This document shows, one piece after another, positions 9,417 to 18,081 of a stretch of 64,000 nt of DNA. Each line of letters begins with the position of its first letter. The stretch's first letter is position 1. The stretch comes from Clavibacter sp. A6099 (GTDB lineage: Bacteria; Actinomycetota; Actinomycetes; Actinomycetales; Microbacteriaceae): positions 2,604,001 through 2,668,000 of the forward strand of contig NZ_CP083439.1 of assembly GCF_021919125.1 (NCBI RefSeq), in the 5' to 3' direction. The translations under genes and the position numbers were made by a program. The notes beneath the pieces are model-generated. The model was not told where the DNA came from and made no database searches. It saw only the letters and a program-made list of their open reading frames with translations.

Positions 9417-9497
9417 TCAGCGCACCGCGGGCGCGTCGGGGTCCGCGGCGGCGGGTGCGAGCGCGGAGACGCGGCGGGGATCGAGGAGGGGCACGGA
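9417..9497 (-). CDS. Possible 25-26-codon ORF upstream of the rsmI unit (doubtful)
   Basis: A short GTG-initiated frame, reading VPLLDPRRVSALAP and then Ala/Pro-rich residues to TGA, ends three bases before the membrane-protein start. It could be a leader peptide. No Shine-Dalgarno or -10 box supports it, and the composition alone could explain the open frame. Confidence 0.15.
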   Translation of the reverse strand, partial: SVPLLDPRRVSALAPAAADPDAPAVR

Positions 9498-9588
9498 TCC
9501 AGCCTGGCACGGCGGGCGCGGGCGGCGAGGCCCATGCCGCCGAGGCCAGCACGACCCCGCGGGATCACCCACCCCGCCGCGCAGGGAT

Positions 9589-9635
9589 TTGACTCCCCCG
9601 CCCACAGCGTCCTACGGTCGTTGAACGTTCAACGA
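9589..9635 (+). promoter_or_regulatory. Promoter overlapped by an 18-bp perfect palindrome
   Basis: TTGACT (9589-9594), an 18-base spacer and TACGGT (9613-9618) form a good sigma-70 promoter. The perfect palindrome TCGTTGAACGTTCAACGA (9618-9635) begins at the last base of the -10 and covers the start site, the classic position for a repressor operator. The shape resembles MarR-family sites. No regulator gene is adjacent. The nearest downstream gene in this direction is the DoxX gene at 9973, giving a leader of about 340 bases in which I see no convincing gene. Confidence 0.65.
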
Positions 9636-9972
9636 AATAGCGCGGAGTGTCCGGGGGCATGTCGGGACAGCCGATCGCAGGCGGTCCGGCCGGCTCATGA
9701 GCCGCATCCCGGCACGGTCGCGAGCAGCGCGGCCGGTCGTCCGGCGTCCGATCGCGGATGAGCCGGGACCTCGCCGCCCCGCTCGCTGGCGGCGGGCATG
9801 GCCGTGGCCCCTCGAGTGCGCCGAGCCCGCGACGCTCCCCCACGAGATCGCCCGATCGGGCTCCGCCGAGATCCGCGCGTCGATCACGGGGGCCGACCCG
9901 GCCCCGGCCCCTCGGCCCACACGAACCGATCCGCTTCCACCACCACCATCACCGAACAGAGGAGAACCCCGC

Positions 9973-10413
9973 ATGCGCACGCTGCTCCACCCCGCCCGCA
10001 CGTCGCCCGCCCTCCAGGACGCCGCCCTGCTCATCGCCCGCGTCGCGATCGGCTTCATCCTCATGGCGCACGGCCTGCAGAAGTTCCTCGACTACACGCT
10101 CGACGGCACCGCCGCCTCCTTCACGCAGATGGGCATCCCGATCCCGGCCGCGGCGGCGGTCTTCGCCGCGACGGTCGAGACCGTCGGCGGGGCCGCGCTG
10201 ATCCTCGGCCTCCTGACGCCCGTAGTCGCGGCCCTCAACGTCCTCAACCTGCTCGGCGCCTTCGTCATCGTGCACGCCGACAAGGGCGTCTTCGTCGACG
10301 GCGGCGGCTACGAGCTCGTGCTCGCCCTGATCGCCGGTCTCATCGTCCTGGTGCTGCTCGGCGCCGGCCGCTTCAGCGTCGACGGCCTCCTCGGCCGACG
10401 CCGGACCGCCTGA
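9973..10413 (+). CDS. DoxX family membrane protein
   Basis: A 146-aa integral membrane protein of the DoxX family with four hydrophobic helices. The typical opening ARVAIGFILMAHGLQKFLDY is followed by FAATVETVGGAALILGLLTP. DoxX proteins are linked to thiol and redox stress complexes and quinone or aldehyde detoxification, with no settled biochemistry. ATG 9973 is preceded by AGAGGAGA with ideal spacing. An in-frame extension back to 9697 is open but low-complexity and rejected. A repressor-type palindrome sits at the promoter upstream, so the gene is probably induced by a stress signal (inference). Confidence 0.85.
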   Translation: MRTLLHPARTSPALQDAALLIARVAIGFILMAHGLQKFLDYTLDGTAASFTQMGIPIPAAAAVFAATVETVGGAALILGLLTPVVAALNVLNLLGAFVIVHADKGVFVDGGGYELVLALIAGLIVLVLLGAGRFSVDGLLGRRRTA

Positions 10414-10435
10414 GCGGTCGCACGGGGACGGATCC

Positions 10436-11683
10436 CTACCGCACGTCCAGGGTCCGCAAGGGCGAGCACACGGCGACCACGGCCGCGGCGAGGAACACGA
10501 CGACCACGACGAGCAGCGCGGGTCCGCCTCCGACGGTGGACATCAGCGCGCCACCGCCCACGGCACCCGCCGCGGCGAGCGTGCGGTTCGCGCTGCGCAT
10601 CGTGCCGTTCATGCGGCCGAGGAGCTCGTCCGGCGTGACCGTCTGACGGAGGCTCATCTCGTTCGCGTTCTCGCATCCGGCCGCAGCGCCCTGGACGGCG
10701 AACGCCACGAACAGGGTGGCCACCGTCGCGAGCGGCGCCCCGGTACCGGACCCGAACGTCGCGACCGCGATCGCCGCCCAGGCGAACGGGTAGGCGGCAC
10801 GGGCCGCGATGATCGTCCGGCCGGCGCCGAACCGCGCGCCGAGGCGGGGTGCCGCTGTCGCGCCGACGAGCATCGCGACCCCGCTGACGGCGAGGATCGC
10901 TCCGTAGACGGCCGCGGGGAGCGCGAGCGTGCGGAGCGCGAGGATCGCGAACGCCGTGAGGCCGGCGGCGTTCGCGAGGAACCACAGGTGCGTGGACACC
11001 GCGAGCGGCGCGAGGGCCGGGTGGCCGTACGTCCATCGCAGCCCGTCGGCGATGTCCCGGCCCAGGCGCGCACCCGCGGGACGTGTCGGGGCATGCTCGA
11101 CCACGCGCACGCGGGCGATGAGGACGGCGTCGACGAAGTAGCTCACCGCGTCGAGTGCGATCGCGACCGGCGCCGTCACGATGCTGACCAGCACACCGCC
11201 GAGCGCTGGGCCCGCCGTCTGGGCGGCGGCCTCGCTCTGGTCCACGCGCGCGTTCGCCGCCAGGAGCAGGGGGCGCGGCACGATCCGGGGCAGCAGGGAC
11301 TGCGTCGCGGCGAATCCGACGACGGACAGGACGCCGAACACGAACAGCGCCGCCGCCGTCATCCAGAGGTCCAGGACCCCCAGCACCCACAGGACGGGGA
11401 TCACGCCGAGGCACAGCCCGCGGCCGACGCTCGCCGCGATCAGCAGCGGCTTCCGCGGGAAGCGGTCGACGTACGCCCCGACGATCAGGCCGAGCAGCGC
11501 GTACGGGAGGAACTGGGCCGCGTTCACCAGACCGACCTCGAACGGCGTCGCGTGCAGCACCGTCACCACGAGGACCGGGACGGCCACGGCGCTCACCGCA
11601 GTCCCGAACGAGGACACCGTCGCGGCGGCCCAGTAGGGACGGAAGCCGGGCACCCGACGCAGCGTGGTCCCGTCGTCGCCCAT
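10436..11683 (-). CDS. MFS transporter (MFS_3, EntS-like)
   Basis: A 415-aa major-facilitator exporter with about 12 helices. Visible features are the loop 2-3 motif DRFPRKPLL and the MFS_3-type N-terminus FRPYWAAATVSSFGTAVSAVAVPVLV. A late ENANEMSLRQTVTPDELLGRMNG stretch is characteristic of this efflux group (siderophores, macrolides). Substrate unknown. It is convergent with DoxX and divergent from the phosphoribosyltransferase. A weak CAGCGT box lies six bases upstream of ATG 11683. Unlike its neighbours it contains no GGATCC, a possible sign of later acquisition. Confidence 0.85.
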   Translation of the reverse strand: MGDDGTTLRRVPGFRPYWAAATVSSFGTAVSAVAVPVLVVTVLHATPFEVGLVNAAQFLPYALLGLIVGAYVDRFPRKPLLIAASVGRGLCLGVIPVLWVLGVLDLWMTAAALFVFGVLSVVGFAATQSLLPRIVPRPLLLAANARVDQSEAAAQTAGPALGGVLVSIVTAPVAIALDAVSYFVDAVLIARVRVVEHAPTRPAGARLGRDIADGLRWTYGHPALAPLAVSTHLWFLANAAGLTAFAILALRTLALPAAVYGAILAVSGVAMLVGATAAPRLGARFGAGRTIIAARAAYPFAWAAIAVATFGSGTGAPLATVATLFVAFAVQGAAAGCENANEMSLRQTVTPDELLGRMNGTMRSANRTLAAAGAVGGGALMSTVGGGPALLVVVVVFLAAAVVAVCSPLRTLDVR

Positions 11684-11777
11684 GCGGCAACGCTGGCAGA
11701 CCGCGGCACGGCGGGCAAGGGAGCCGGAGACGACGGCCCGGGCCCGGTCGTCGCACGTGCGTCGCTACGGTGACCAC

Positions 11778-12317
11778 ATGGTCGATCACGCGAAGCAGGT
11801 CCTCGGCCGCCGACACGTCCTCGAGGGCTTCCGCTGGATCGACGGCGACGCGGACACGTGGACGATGCTGCGCGACGCGGATGCGCTGCGGGCGATCGTG
11901 AAGGCCCTCGCCGACCTGCTGGCCGACCAGGAGCTGGACGTCATCGTCGGCATCGAGGCGAGGGGCTTCGCCCTCGGACCGGCGGTCGCGTTCGCCCTCG
12001 GGATCGGCTTCTCCCCCATCCGCAAGGACGGAGCGGTGTTCCCCGGCGATGTGATCCGCCATCGGAGCGAGCCGGACTACCGCGGCAGGACGCAGGCGCT
12101 CGGGTCCCGACGGGACCACTTCGCGCCGGGCCAGAGGGCCGGCCTGGTCGACGACTGGATCGAGACCGGCAGCCAGGCCCTGGCCGTGCAGCGGTTGATC
12201 GCGGACGCGGGCGCCGAGCTGGTCGCCGTGGCGGTGATCGTCGATGAGGCCGCTGCCGACGCGCGCGTGGCGCTGCCGCCCATCAGATCGATCGTGACGG
12301 CGGCCGACCTCCCCTAG
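11778..12317 (+). CDS. Adenine-phosphoribosyltransferase-like protein
   Basis: A 179-aa type I phosphoribosyltransferase fold. The APRT-like stretch [20 protein letters not shown] followed by IRKDGA is clear. The PRPP loop is [13 protein letters not shown], matching the usual VDD-x-x-x-TG-x-T, except that Ser replaces the Gly-Thr ending. It would use PRPP and a base, or act as a regulator. The canonical apt gene normally sits beside relA/secDF, so this is probably a paralogue. ATG 11778 has TACGGT exactly six bases upstream and no Shine-Dalgarno. The gene lies in the GGATCC-poor block with the adjacent MFS pump. Confidence 0.75.
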   Translation: MVDHAKQVLGRRHVLEGFRWIDGDADTWTMLRDADALRAIVKALADLLADQELDVIVGIEARGFALGPAVAFALGIGFSPIRKDGAVFPGDVIRHRSEPDYRGRTQALGSRRDHFAPGQRAGLVDDWIETGSQALAVQRLIADAGAELVAVAVIVDEAAADARVALPPIRSIVTAADLP

Positions 12318-12322
12318 GACCG

Positions 12323-12341
12323 GCCCGCGCGTGCCGCGGGC
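12323..12341. terminator. Stem-loop between convergent genes
   Basis: GCCCGCG-N5-CGCGGGC, a perfect 7-bp stem in the 26-bp gap between the phosphoribosyltransferase and the small membrane gene. It is short and has no T-tract, so it would be a weak bidirectional terminator. Confidence 0.5.
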
Positions 12342-12343
12342 GG

Positions 12344-12565
12344 TCAGAGCCCCCGCCGCGCCATCCACCGGTACAGGAAGAACCCGATGACGCCGAGCAC
12401 CATGAGAGCGGGCCCGACGATGAGGAAGATCGAGCCCAGCTCCCCGGTCGCACCGCGGTAGGTCGCGATCGCGCCGCCGATCATCGCGGCCCAGGCCGCC
12501 ACGCGCCGCGGGAAGTCGAAGGGCTTCGGGCGTCCCGGAGGGCGCTCGCGCGCGTCATCGCTCAT
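12344..12565 (-). CDS. Small membrane protein, two hydrophobic helices
   Basis: A 73-aa protein with a charged N-terminus ([21 protein letters not shown]), a helix at about residues 24-40, and a second helix ([20 protein letters not shown]) before a basic end. Function unknown. Support comes from the TAGCCT box exactly six bases before ATG 12565 and from coding-like third-position GC. It is divergent from the GH13 gene. Confidence 0.65.
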   Translation of the reverse strand: MSDDARERPPGRPKPFDFPRRVAAWAAMIGGAIATYRGATGELGSIFLIVGPALMVLGVIGFFLYRWMARRGL

Positions 12566-12748
12566 GTGGCCAGGCTAGCCGCCGGCTCCGGGCGACGGAC
12601 GCCGTCCGACGTCACCGCGGCGCGCCCGGCCGCCCCGCGACCCCTCACGGCGCCCCCGCATCCTGCGTACGCTCGTGACAGCGGCCCCGCGGGCCGACGC
12701 TGCCCGGATCGGGCACGACGCACCACCCCACCACCCCGAGGAGCACCA

Positions 12749-14995
12749 GTGGACGACGCCATCGAGACGAACGCGATCCCCGAGCCGGAGCCCACGGAGA
12801 TCACGTACGACGAGGAGCGCTTCCCTGCCCGCCCCGCCCGGCTCCGCGCCCGTCCGCAGCTGCGCGCCAGCGGGATACGCCGCTCGTCGAACGACCCGCG
12901 CGCCGCGGACGCGTCGAACCCCTCCTACGTGGAGTGGCTCCGCCGGCAGTCGATGCTCGGCGACGCGGACGTGCTGAGCCGCGGCCTCTCGGGATCCCCC
13001 AGCATGTGGTCGAACCCGTACGCCCGGCCGGACGCGCGCCGCGCCATCGACACCGCCTCGGTCTGGTTCACCGCCTACCCGATCTCGCTCATCACGAAGG
13101 AGGGCGAGTCGTACCTCGGCGCGCTCGGCGACCCGCAGCTGTGGGAGATCTTCCAGTCGATCGGCATCGAGGCCGTGCACACCGGGCCCGTGAAGCTCGC
13201 CGGCGGCATCACCGAGTGGTCGCAGACCGCGAGCGTCGACGGACACTTCGACCGCATCAGCACCCAGATCGACGCCGCGTTCGGCACGGAGGACGAGTTC
13301 CGCCGCCTCACCGAGGTCGCCGACCAGCACGGCGGCAGCGTCATCGACGACATCGTGCCCGGCCACACCGGCAAGGGCGCCGACTTCCGCCTCGCGGAGA
13401 TGGGCTACAAGGACTTCCCCGGGATCTACCACATGGTCGAGATCCCCGAGGAGGACTGGGGCCTTCTGCCCGACGTGCTCCCGGGCCGCGACGCCGTGAA
13501 CCTCGACGTGGCCGCCGAGCAGGCGCTCGCCGACCAGGGCTACATCATCGGCCGCCTGCAGCGCGTAATCTTCTACGCGCCCGGCGTCAAGGAGACCAAC
13601 TGGAGCGCCACCGCGCCCGTGCTCGGCGTCGACGGCCGCACGCGCCGCTGGGTCTACCTGCACTACTTCAAGCAGGGCCAGCCCTCCATCAACTGGCTGG
13701 ACCCCACGTTCGCCGGGATGCGCATGGTCATCGGCGACGCGCTGCACTCGCTCGGCGACCTCGGCGCGAGCGCGCTCCGGCTCGACGCGAACGGCTTCCT
13801 CGGCGTGGAGAAGAGCGTCGAGGGCCCGGCGTGGTCCGAGGGCCACCCGCTCTCGGAGGCCGCGAACCACCTCATCGCGAGCATGGTGCGCAAGGTCGGC
13901 GGGTTCTCCTTCCAGGAGCTGAACCTCACGATGGAGGACATCCGCGACACCGGACGCGTGGGCGCCGACCTCTCCTACGACTTCATCAACCGGCCCGCGT
14001 ACCAGCACGCGCTCGCGACCGGCGACACCGAGTTCCTCCGCCTCACGCTCCGCACCTCGCTCGAGGTCGGCGTCGAGCCCGTGACCCTCGTGCACGCGCT
14101 CCAGAACCACGACGAGCTCACGTACGAGCTCGTGCACTGGGCGACCGAGCACTGCGCGGACGTGTTCCCGTTCCGCGGCGAGGAGGTGACCGGCGCGGAC
14201 CTCGCCGTCACGATCCGCGGCGACCTCCTCGAGGAGCTCACGGGCGAGAGCGCCGACTACAACCACGTGTTCACGACGAACGGCATCGCCTGCACCACGG
14301 CGTCGGTCATCGCGGCCGCGCAGGGCTTCACGACGCTCGACGCGATCGGGGACGACGACGTCGCGGGGATCCGCGCCGCGCACCTCCTGCTCGCGAAGTT
14401 CAACGCGTGGCAGCCGGGCGTCTTCGCGCTCTCCGCGTGGGACCTCCTCGGCGTGCTGCCGCTGCGGGCGTCGCAGGTGGCCGACCTCATCGAGGGCGGC
14501 GACACCCGCTGGGTGCACCGAGGCGGGCACGACCTGCTCGACGCGGCGCCCGAGGCGACCGGATCCGGATCCGGCATGCCCCGCGGCCGCTCGCTCTACG
14601 GGTCGCTGCCCGCGCAGGTCGACGACCCGCGGTCGTTCGTCTCCGGGCTCCGCAGCGTGCTCGAGGTGCGCGAGCGCTTCGACGTCGCGCTCGGCACGCA
14701 GGTCGACGTCCCGGACGTCGGCCACCCCGGCATGCTCGTGATGGTGCACCGGCTCGACAACGGCGACCCGGAGGCCGACGCCCGCCTGCAGCTCACGGTG
14801 CTGAACTTCACGGGCGAGGCGATCCTCGCGACCGTCCGCTCCGAGGAGCTCCCCGCCCGCCGCGTCGTCCGCGACGCGACGACGGGCGAGGAGGTCGGCA
14901 CGGTCGACGACCTGTCCAGCTTCCCCGTGCAGCTCGAGCCCTACGCGGGCCTGTTCCTGCTGCTCGACGAGGAGCAGGAGGCCGAGGAGGCGTAG
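12749..14995 (+). CDS. GH13 alpha-amylase-superfamily enzyme, trehalose-synthase-like
   Basis: A 748-aa glycosidase or transglycosidase of family GH13. The catalytic regions can be read: [11 protein letters not shown] (region I, with the usual Asn before His replaced), [11 protein letters not shown] with the nucleophile Asp (region II), FSFQELNLT with the acid/base Glu (region III), and [10 protein letters not shown] with the stabilising Asp (region IV). A C-terminal beta sandwich follows (about residues 660-740). The order and length resemble trehalose synthase, which interconverts maltose and trehalose, but the motifs are divergent and the exact reaction is uncertain. GTG 12749 is preceded by GAGGAG. 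A TACGCT promoter box lies at 12668-12673, giving a leader of about 70 bases. Confidence 0.8.
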   Translation: MDDAIETNAIPEPEPTEITYDEERFPARPARLRARPQLRASGIRRSSNDPRAADASNPSYVEWLRRQSMLGDADVLSRGLSGSPSMWSNPYARPDARRAIDTASVWFTAYPISLITKEGESYLGALGDPQLWEIFQSIGIEAVHTGPVKLAGGITEWSQTASVDGHFDRISTQIDAAFGTEDEFRRLTEVADQHGGSVIDDIVPGHTGKGADFRLAEMGYKDFPGIYHMVEIPEEDWGLLPDVLPGRDAVNLDVAAEQALADQGYIIGRLQRVIFYAPGVKETNWSATAPVLGVDGRTRRWVYLHYFKQGQPSINWLDPTFAGMRMVIGDALHSLGDLGASALRLDANGFLGVEKSVEGPAWSEGHPLSEAANHLIASMVRKVGGFSFQELNLTMEDIRDTGRVGADLSYDFINRPAYQHALATGDTEFLRLTLRTSLEVGVEPVTLVHALQNHDELTYELVHWATEHCADVFPFRGEEVTGADLAVTIRGDLLEELTGESADYNHVFTTNGIACTTASVIAAAQGFTTLDAIGDDDVAGIRAAHLLLAKFNAWQPGVFALSAWDLLGVLPLRASQVADLIEGGDTRWVHRGGHDLLDAAPEATGSGSGMPRGRSLYGSLPAQVDDPRSFVSGLRSVLEVRERFDVALGTQVDVPDVGHPGMLVMVHRLDNGDPEADARLQLTVLNFTGEAILATVRSEELPARRVVRDATTGEEVGTVDDLSSFPVQLEPYAGLFLLLDEEQEAEEA

Positions 14996-15035
14996 GCCGG
15001 CCGGCCCCAGGGCCGCGCGACCTCCCGCCGGCGGA

Positions 15036-15572
15036 TCAGCACCACGCCTCGAGGGCGACGTCGCGGATCCGCCGGTCGCGGATGTCCGCCCACTCCACGG
15101 CGATCCGCGGCGCCGCGATCGGGTGCCGCACGAGGTCGACGACCCGGTTCGTGAGGAGCCGGGGCGTCACGCAGCCGGACGCGAGGATCCCCGTCACGGC
15201 GACGTCCGCGCCGCGCGTGCGCTCCAGCCCCGCGTGCGTGCGCACCACCCAGGCGTCCAGCGCGCGGAGGTCGGGCCGGATCGCCCCGACGCGCCCGCCG
15301 ACCACGACCACCAGGTGCCGCAGCTCCGGCAGGTGATCCGGCACCCTCACCGCACGCAGGCACCGGGCGACGGCGTGCACCCCGCGGATCCCGCCGGCCT
15401 GGGCGTCGACGCCCACGACGAGCGCCCGGACGGGACGCGGATCCTCCTCGTCCCGGCCGTCGAAGGCGGCGCGCAGGTCGGCGAGCGCCGGGATGGCGTC
15501 GCCCGCGAACGCGAGACGCGGCGTCCGGGGTCGGCTGCCGCCGGCTGACGGGTCGAGGAGCGGCGCGCGCAC
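15036..15572 (-). CDS. Unrecognised 178-aa protein, coupled to the decarboxylase-like gene
   Basis: I do not recognise the family. The protein is predicted soluble, with alternating beta/alpha character: ALVVGVDAQ, LRHLVVVVGGRVG and GADVAVTGILASGC suggest an alpha/beta fold. It has three Cys and an Arg-rich surface, and ends IRDVALEAWC. Its GTG start follows the upstream gene's stop by a single base (TGAgGTG), with a clear GGAGG seven bases ahead, so the two are translated together. Base usage matches the surrounding genes. Confidence 0.6.
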   Translation of the reverse strand: MRAPLLDPSAGGSRPRTPRLAFAGDAIPALADLRAAFDGRDEEDPRPVRALVVGVDAQAGGIRGVHAVARCLRAVRVPDHLPELRHLVVVVGGRVGAIRPDLRALDAWVVRTHAGLERTRGADVAVTGILASGCVTPRLLTNRVVDLVRHPIAAPRIAVEWADIRDRRIRDVALEAWC

Positions 15573-15573
15573 C

Positions 15574-16116
15574 TCAGGGCCTCCGCCGGCGACGCGGCGG
15601 CACGCGGCGCTCCCCCGCGCCGCGGCCGCCTCGGACGAGCCCCGTCCCCACGGGGCGCCCGCTCAGTCGCACGTCGTGCAGGGCGGGCGATCCCCCGCAC
15701 GGCACGACGACGAGGTCGCCCACGGCAAGGTCGTCGGGCAGCGGTACCGCGGCCGTCCCCGACGTCGGCGCGGCCGCGACGATCCGCGCGACCGAGCATC
15801 CACCGACCGCCCGGCCGAGGACCCGTGCCTCCGCCCAGCGCGCGTCCACGCCGTCGAGATGCCCGTCGACGCACACGACGCGCTCCCCGACGGGTCCCGC
15901 GAGGACGGCCGTCACCGCCACGACGACGAGCGCGCCGCAGCCGTCCCCGCCCGCGCGGATCCCCATGGCCTCGGCCGAGTGCACGCACGGGGTCCCGCAC
16001 ACCTCCACGAGCCGCCGCATCGAGACCCCGGCGACCACGACGTCGTCGAGCGCGGCGGGCGCGGTCGCGGCCGGTGCATCCACGCGCGGCGGCGCGACCG
16101 CCGCGAGGACGCTCAT
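15574..16116 (-). CDS. Diaminopimelate-decarboxylase-like protein lacking the PLP barrel
   Basis: A 180-aa protein whose two ends resemble group IV PLP decarboxylases such as LysA. The N-terminus reads VVVAGVSMRRLVEVCGTPCVHSAEA, like the first strand and helix before the barrel. The rest resembles the C-terminal beta domain: VCVDGHLDGV, then AVPLPDDLAVGDLVVVPCGG. The roughly 250-residue TIM barrel with the PLP lysine is absent, so it cannot be a normal decarboxylase. It may be a binding or regulatory relic. I chose ATG 16116 because further upstream the frame becomes an Arg-Pro repeat over a minisatellite. Similarity was judged by eye only. Confidence 0.55.
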   Translation of the reverse strand: MSVLAAVAPPRVDAPAATAPAALDDVVVAGVSMRRLVEVCGTPCVHSAEAMGIRAGGDGCGALVVVAVTAVLAGPVGERVVCVDGHLDGVDARWAEARVLGRAVGGCSVARIVAAAPTSGTAAVPLPDDLAVGDLVVVPCGGSPALHDVRLSGRPVGTGLVRGGRGAGERRVPPRRRRRP

Positions 16117-16141
16117 CGCCGCACCCGCGCACGGCGGTCGC

Positions 16142-16179
16142 GGACGGGACGGACGGGGACGGGACGGACGGGGACGGGA
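16142..16179. repeat. 15-bp tandem repeat, about 2.5 copies
   Basis: The unit GGACGGGACGGACGG occurs at 16142-16156 and 16157-16171 with a partial third copy. It lies in the 237-bp divergent gap (16117-16353) before the mannosyltransferase gene. I see no other clear element in that gap. Such a repeat can vary in copy number between strains. Confidence 0.8.
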
Positions 16180-16353
16180 GGCACGCGGCACGGGAAGGGC
16201 ATGCGCCCAGTCCATCCACCCGCGACCCCGCTGCGCGAGCGCGCTCACGACACCCCTACGGCTCCCGACCGGAACCTCACGGGGTCTCGACGCGCCCGGG
16301 CCGCGCAGCGTCCGCGACCCGGGCACCCGCGCACCTGCATGCGATGATGAGCC

Positions 16354-18081
16354 GTGCCCGACTCGCCCTACCGCCCCGCCGAGCACGGGGACGACGGCAC
16401 TCAGGCGGCCGGCACCGTTGCTCCCGTGACCGCGGACACCGCCCTCGAGGCGGACGCGTCGCCGACCCGCGCATCCCAGCGCGCCGGCGAGCGCGCGGTC
16501 ACCGCACGCGGATCCCGCCTCGACGAGCTCTGGGCGCGCCTCGTCTCCACCCCCACCCGACGCCGCGCCTGGCACTGGGGCGGCCCGATCGCGATCACGC
16601 TGCTCGCGGCGATCCTGCGGATCCAGAGCCTCGGCCATCCGGCGACCCTCGTGTTCGACGAGACCTTCTACGTGAAGGACGCGTGGACCCTCCTCCACCT
16701 CGGCTACGAGGGGTCGTGGCCCGACGATCCGAACCCTGACTTCATCGCCGGGCAGACCGACGGCTACCTGCAGGCGCCGGCGTTCGTCGCGCATCCGCCG
16801 CTCGGCAAGTGGATCATCGCGCTCGGCCTCGCGGTCTTCGGCGCGGCGGATCCCGTCGGCTGGCGCATCGCGACGGCCGTCGTCGGCACGCTCGCCGTGA
16901 TCCTGCTCATGCTCATCGCCCGCCGGCTCACGGGCTCCGCGGTCGTCGCGACGATGGCCGGGTTCCTCTTCGCGATCGACGGCCACGCCATCGTGATGAG
17001 CCGCATCGCGCTGCTCGACACCCACGTCATGTTCTTCGGCCTGCTGGGCTTCGGCGCGATCCTCCTCGACCGCACCTGGCACGAGCGCCGGTTCGAGCGG
17101 CTGCTCGCCCTCCGCCGCGACGCCCGCCCGAGCGACGCGCGACCGCTGGAGTTCGGCCCGGTCATCCTCTGGCGCCCGTGGCTCATCGCGGCGGGCCTCG
17201 CGTTCGGCGCGACCTCCTCCGTGAAGTGGTCGGGCATCTTCTTCCTGGCGGGCTTCGGCCTCTACGTGGTGCTCACCGACATGCTGCTGCGCCGACGCCA
17301 CGGGCTCGCCGCGTGGTTCACGGCGGGCGCCGCGGTCCAGGGTCCCGTCTCCTTCCTCCTCCTCGTCCCACCTGCGATCGCCGCGTTCCTCGCCTCGTAC
17401 GCGGGCTGGTTCGCGACCTCGAACGGGTACTTCCGGAACTGGGCGGCCGAGGGCGCGAACGCCTGGCAGGGCGGGCTCGCGTGGGTGCCCCTGTCGATCC
17501 AGAGCCTGTGGCACTACCTCGCGCAGCAGTACGCGTTCAACGTGGGACTCGACGTCACGCACCCGTACCGCGCGGATCCGCGCCTCTGGCTCCTGCTCTA
17601 CCGGCCGACGCAGTTCTACTACGAGGGCTACGGCTACGGCGAGGCGGGCTGCACGATCGACGCGTGCTCGACGTCCATCACCTCGATCGCGAACCCGATC
17701 ATCTGGTGGCTCTCGGTGGCCGCGATGCTCTACCTCGTCTACCGGCTCGCCGCCCGCCGCGAGTGGCGCGTGGGCCTCGTGCTCATGGGGATGGTCGTCG
17801 GCTACCTGCCGTGGCTGCTCTACGTGAACCGCACGGTCTTCCAGTTCTACTCGATCGCCTTCGAGCCGTACCTCATCCTCTGCCTCGCGATGGTGCTGGG
17901 GATGATCCTCGGCGACCGCCGCGATCCCCGGCCGAGGCGCACGCGCGGGATCGTGATCGTCGGCGTGATCCTCGTGGTCTGCGCCCTCGTCAGCGCGTTC
18001 TTCTACCCGCTGTGGACCGGGCAGCTCGTGCCCACCTGGTTCTGGCGGCTGCACGCGTGGATCCCCTCGGGCTGGATCTGA
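16354..18081 (+). CDS. pmt: Dolichyl-phosphate-mannose--protein mannosyltransferase
   Basis: A 575-aa membrane enzyme that transfers mannose from polyprenyl-phosphate-mannose to Ser/Thr of exported proteins. A cytoplasmic N-terminal extension (about 75 aa) precedes the first helix. The catalytic acidic pair Asp102-Glu103 lies in FDETFYVKDAW, then AHPPLGKWIIALG and the DTHVMFFGLLGFG helix, and about eleven helices in all. The C-terminal membrane block ends in WIPSGWI, typical of actinobacterial PMTs. GTG 16354 has no good Shine-Dalgarno. The TGA stop shares its last base with the ATG of the YeiH-type exporter. Exported proteins in this window with Ser/Thr/Pro-rich linkers are plausible targets (inference). 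Confidence 0.93.
   Translation: MPDSPYRPAEHGDDGTQAAGTVAPVTADTALEADASPTRASQRAGERAVTARGSRLDELWARLVSTPTRRRAWHWGGPIAITLLAAILRIQSLGHPATLVFDETFYVKDAWTLLHLGYEGSWPDDPNPDFIAGQTDGYLQAPAFVAHPPLGKWIIALGLAVFGAADPVGWRIATAVVGTLAVILLMLIARRLTGSAVVATMAGFLFAIDGHAIVMSRIALLDTHVMFFGLLGFGAILLDRTWHERRFERLLALRRDARPSDARPLEFGPVILWRPWLIAAGLAFGATSSVKWSGIFFLAGFGLYVVLTDMLLRRRHGLAAWFTAGAAVQGPVSFLLLVPPAIAAFLASYAGWFATSNGYFRNWAAEGANAWQGGLAWVPLSIQSLWHYLAQQYAFNVGLDVTHPYRADPRLWLLLYRPTQFYYEGYGYGEAGCTIDACSTSITSIANPIIWWLSVAAMLYLVYRLAARREWRVGLVLMGMVVGYLPWLLYVNRTVFQFYSIAFEPYLILCLAMVLGMILGDRRDPRPRRTRGIVIVGVILVVCALVSAFFYPLWTGQLVPTWFWRLHAWIPSGWI

Noticed and set aside
9697-9972. N-terminal extension of the DoxX protein
   Set aside because: In frame and open, but Arg/Pro low complexity. 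The family begins at 9973, which has its own Shine-Dalgarno.
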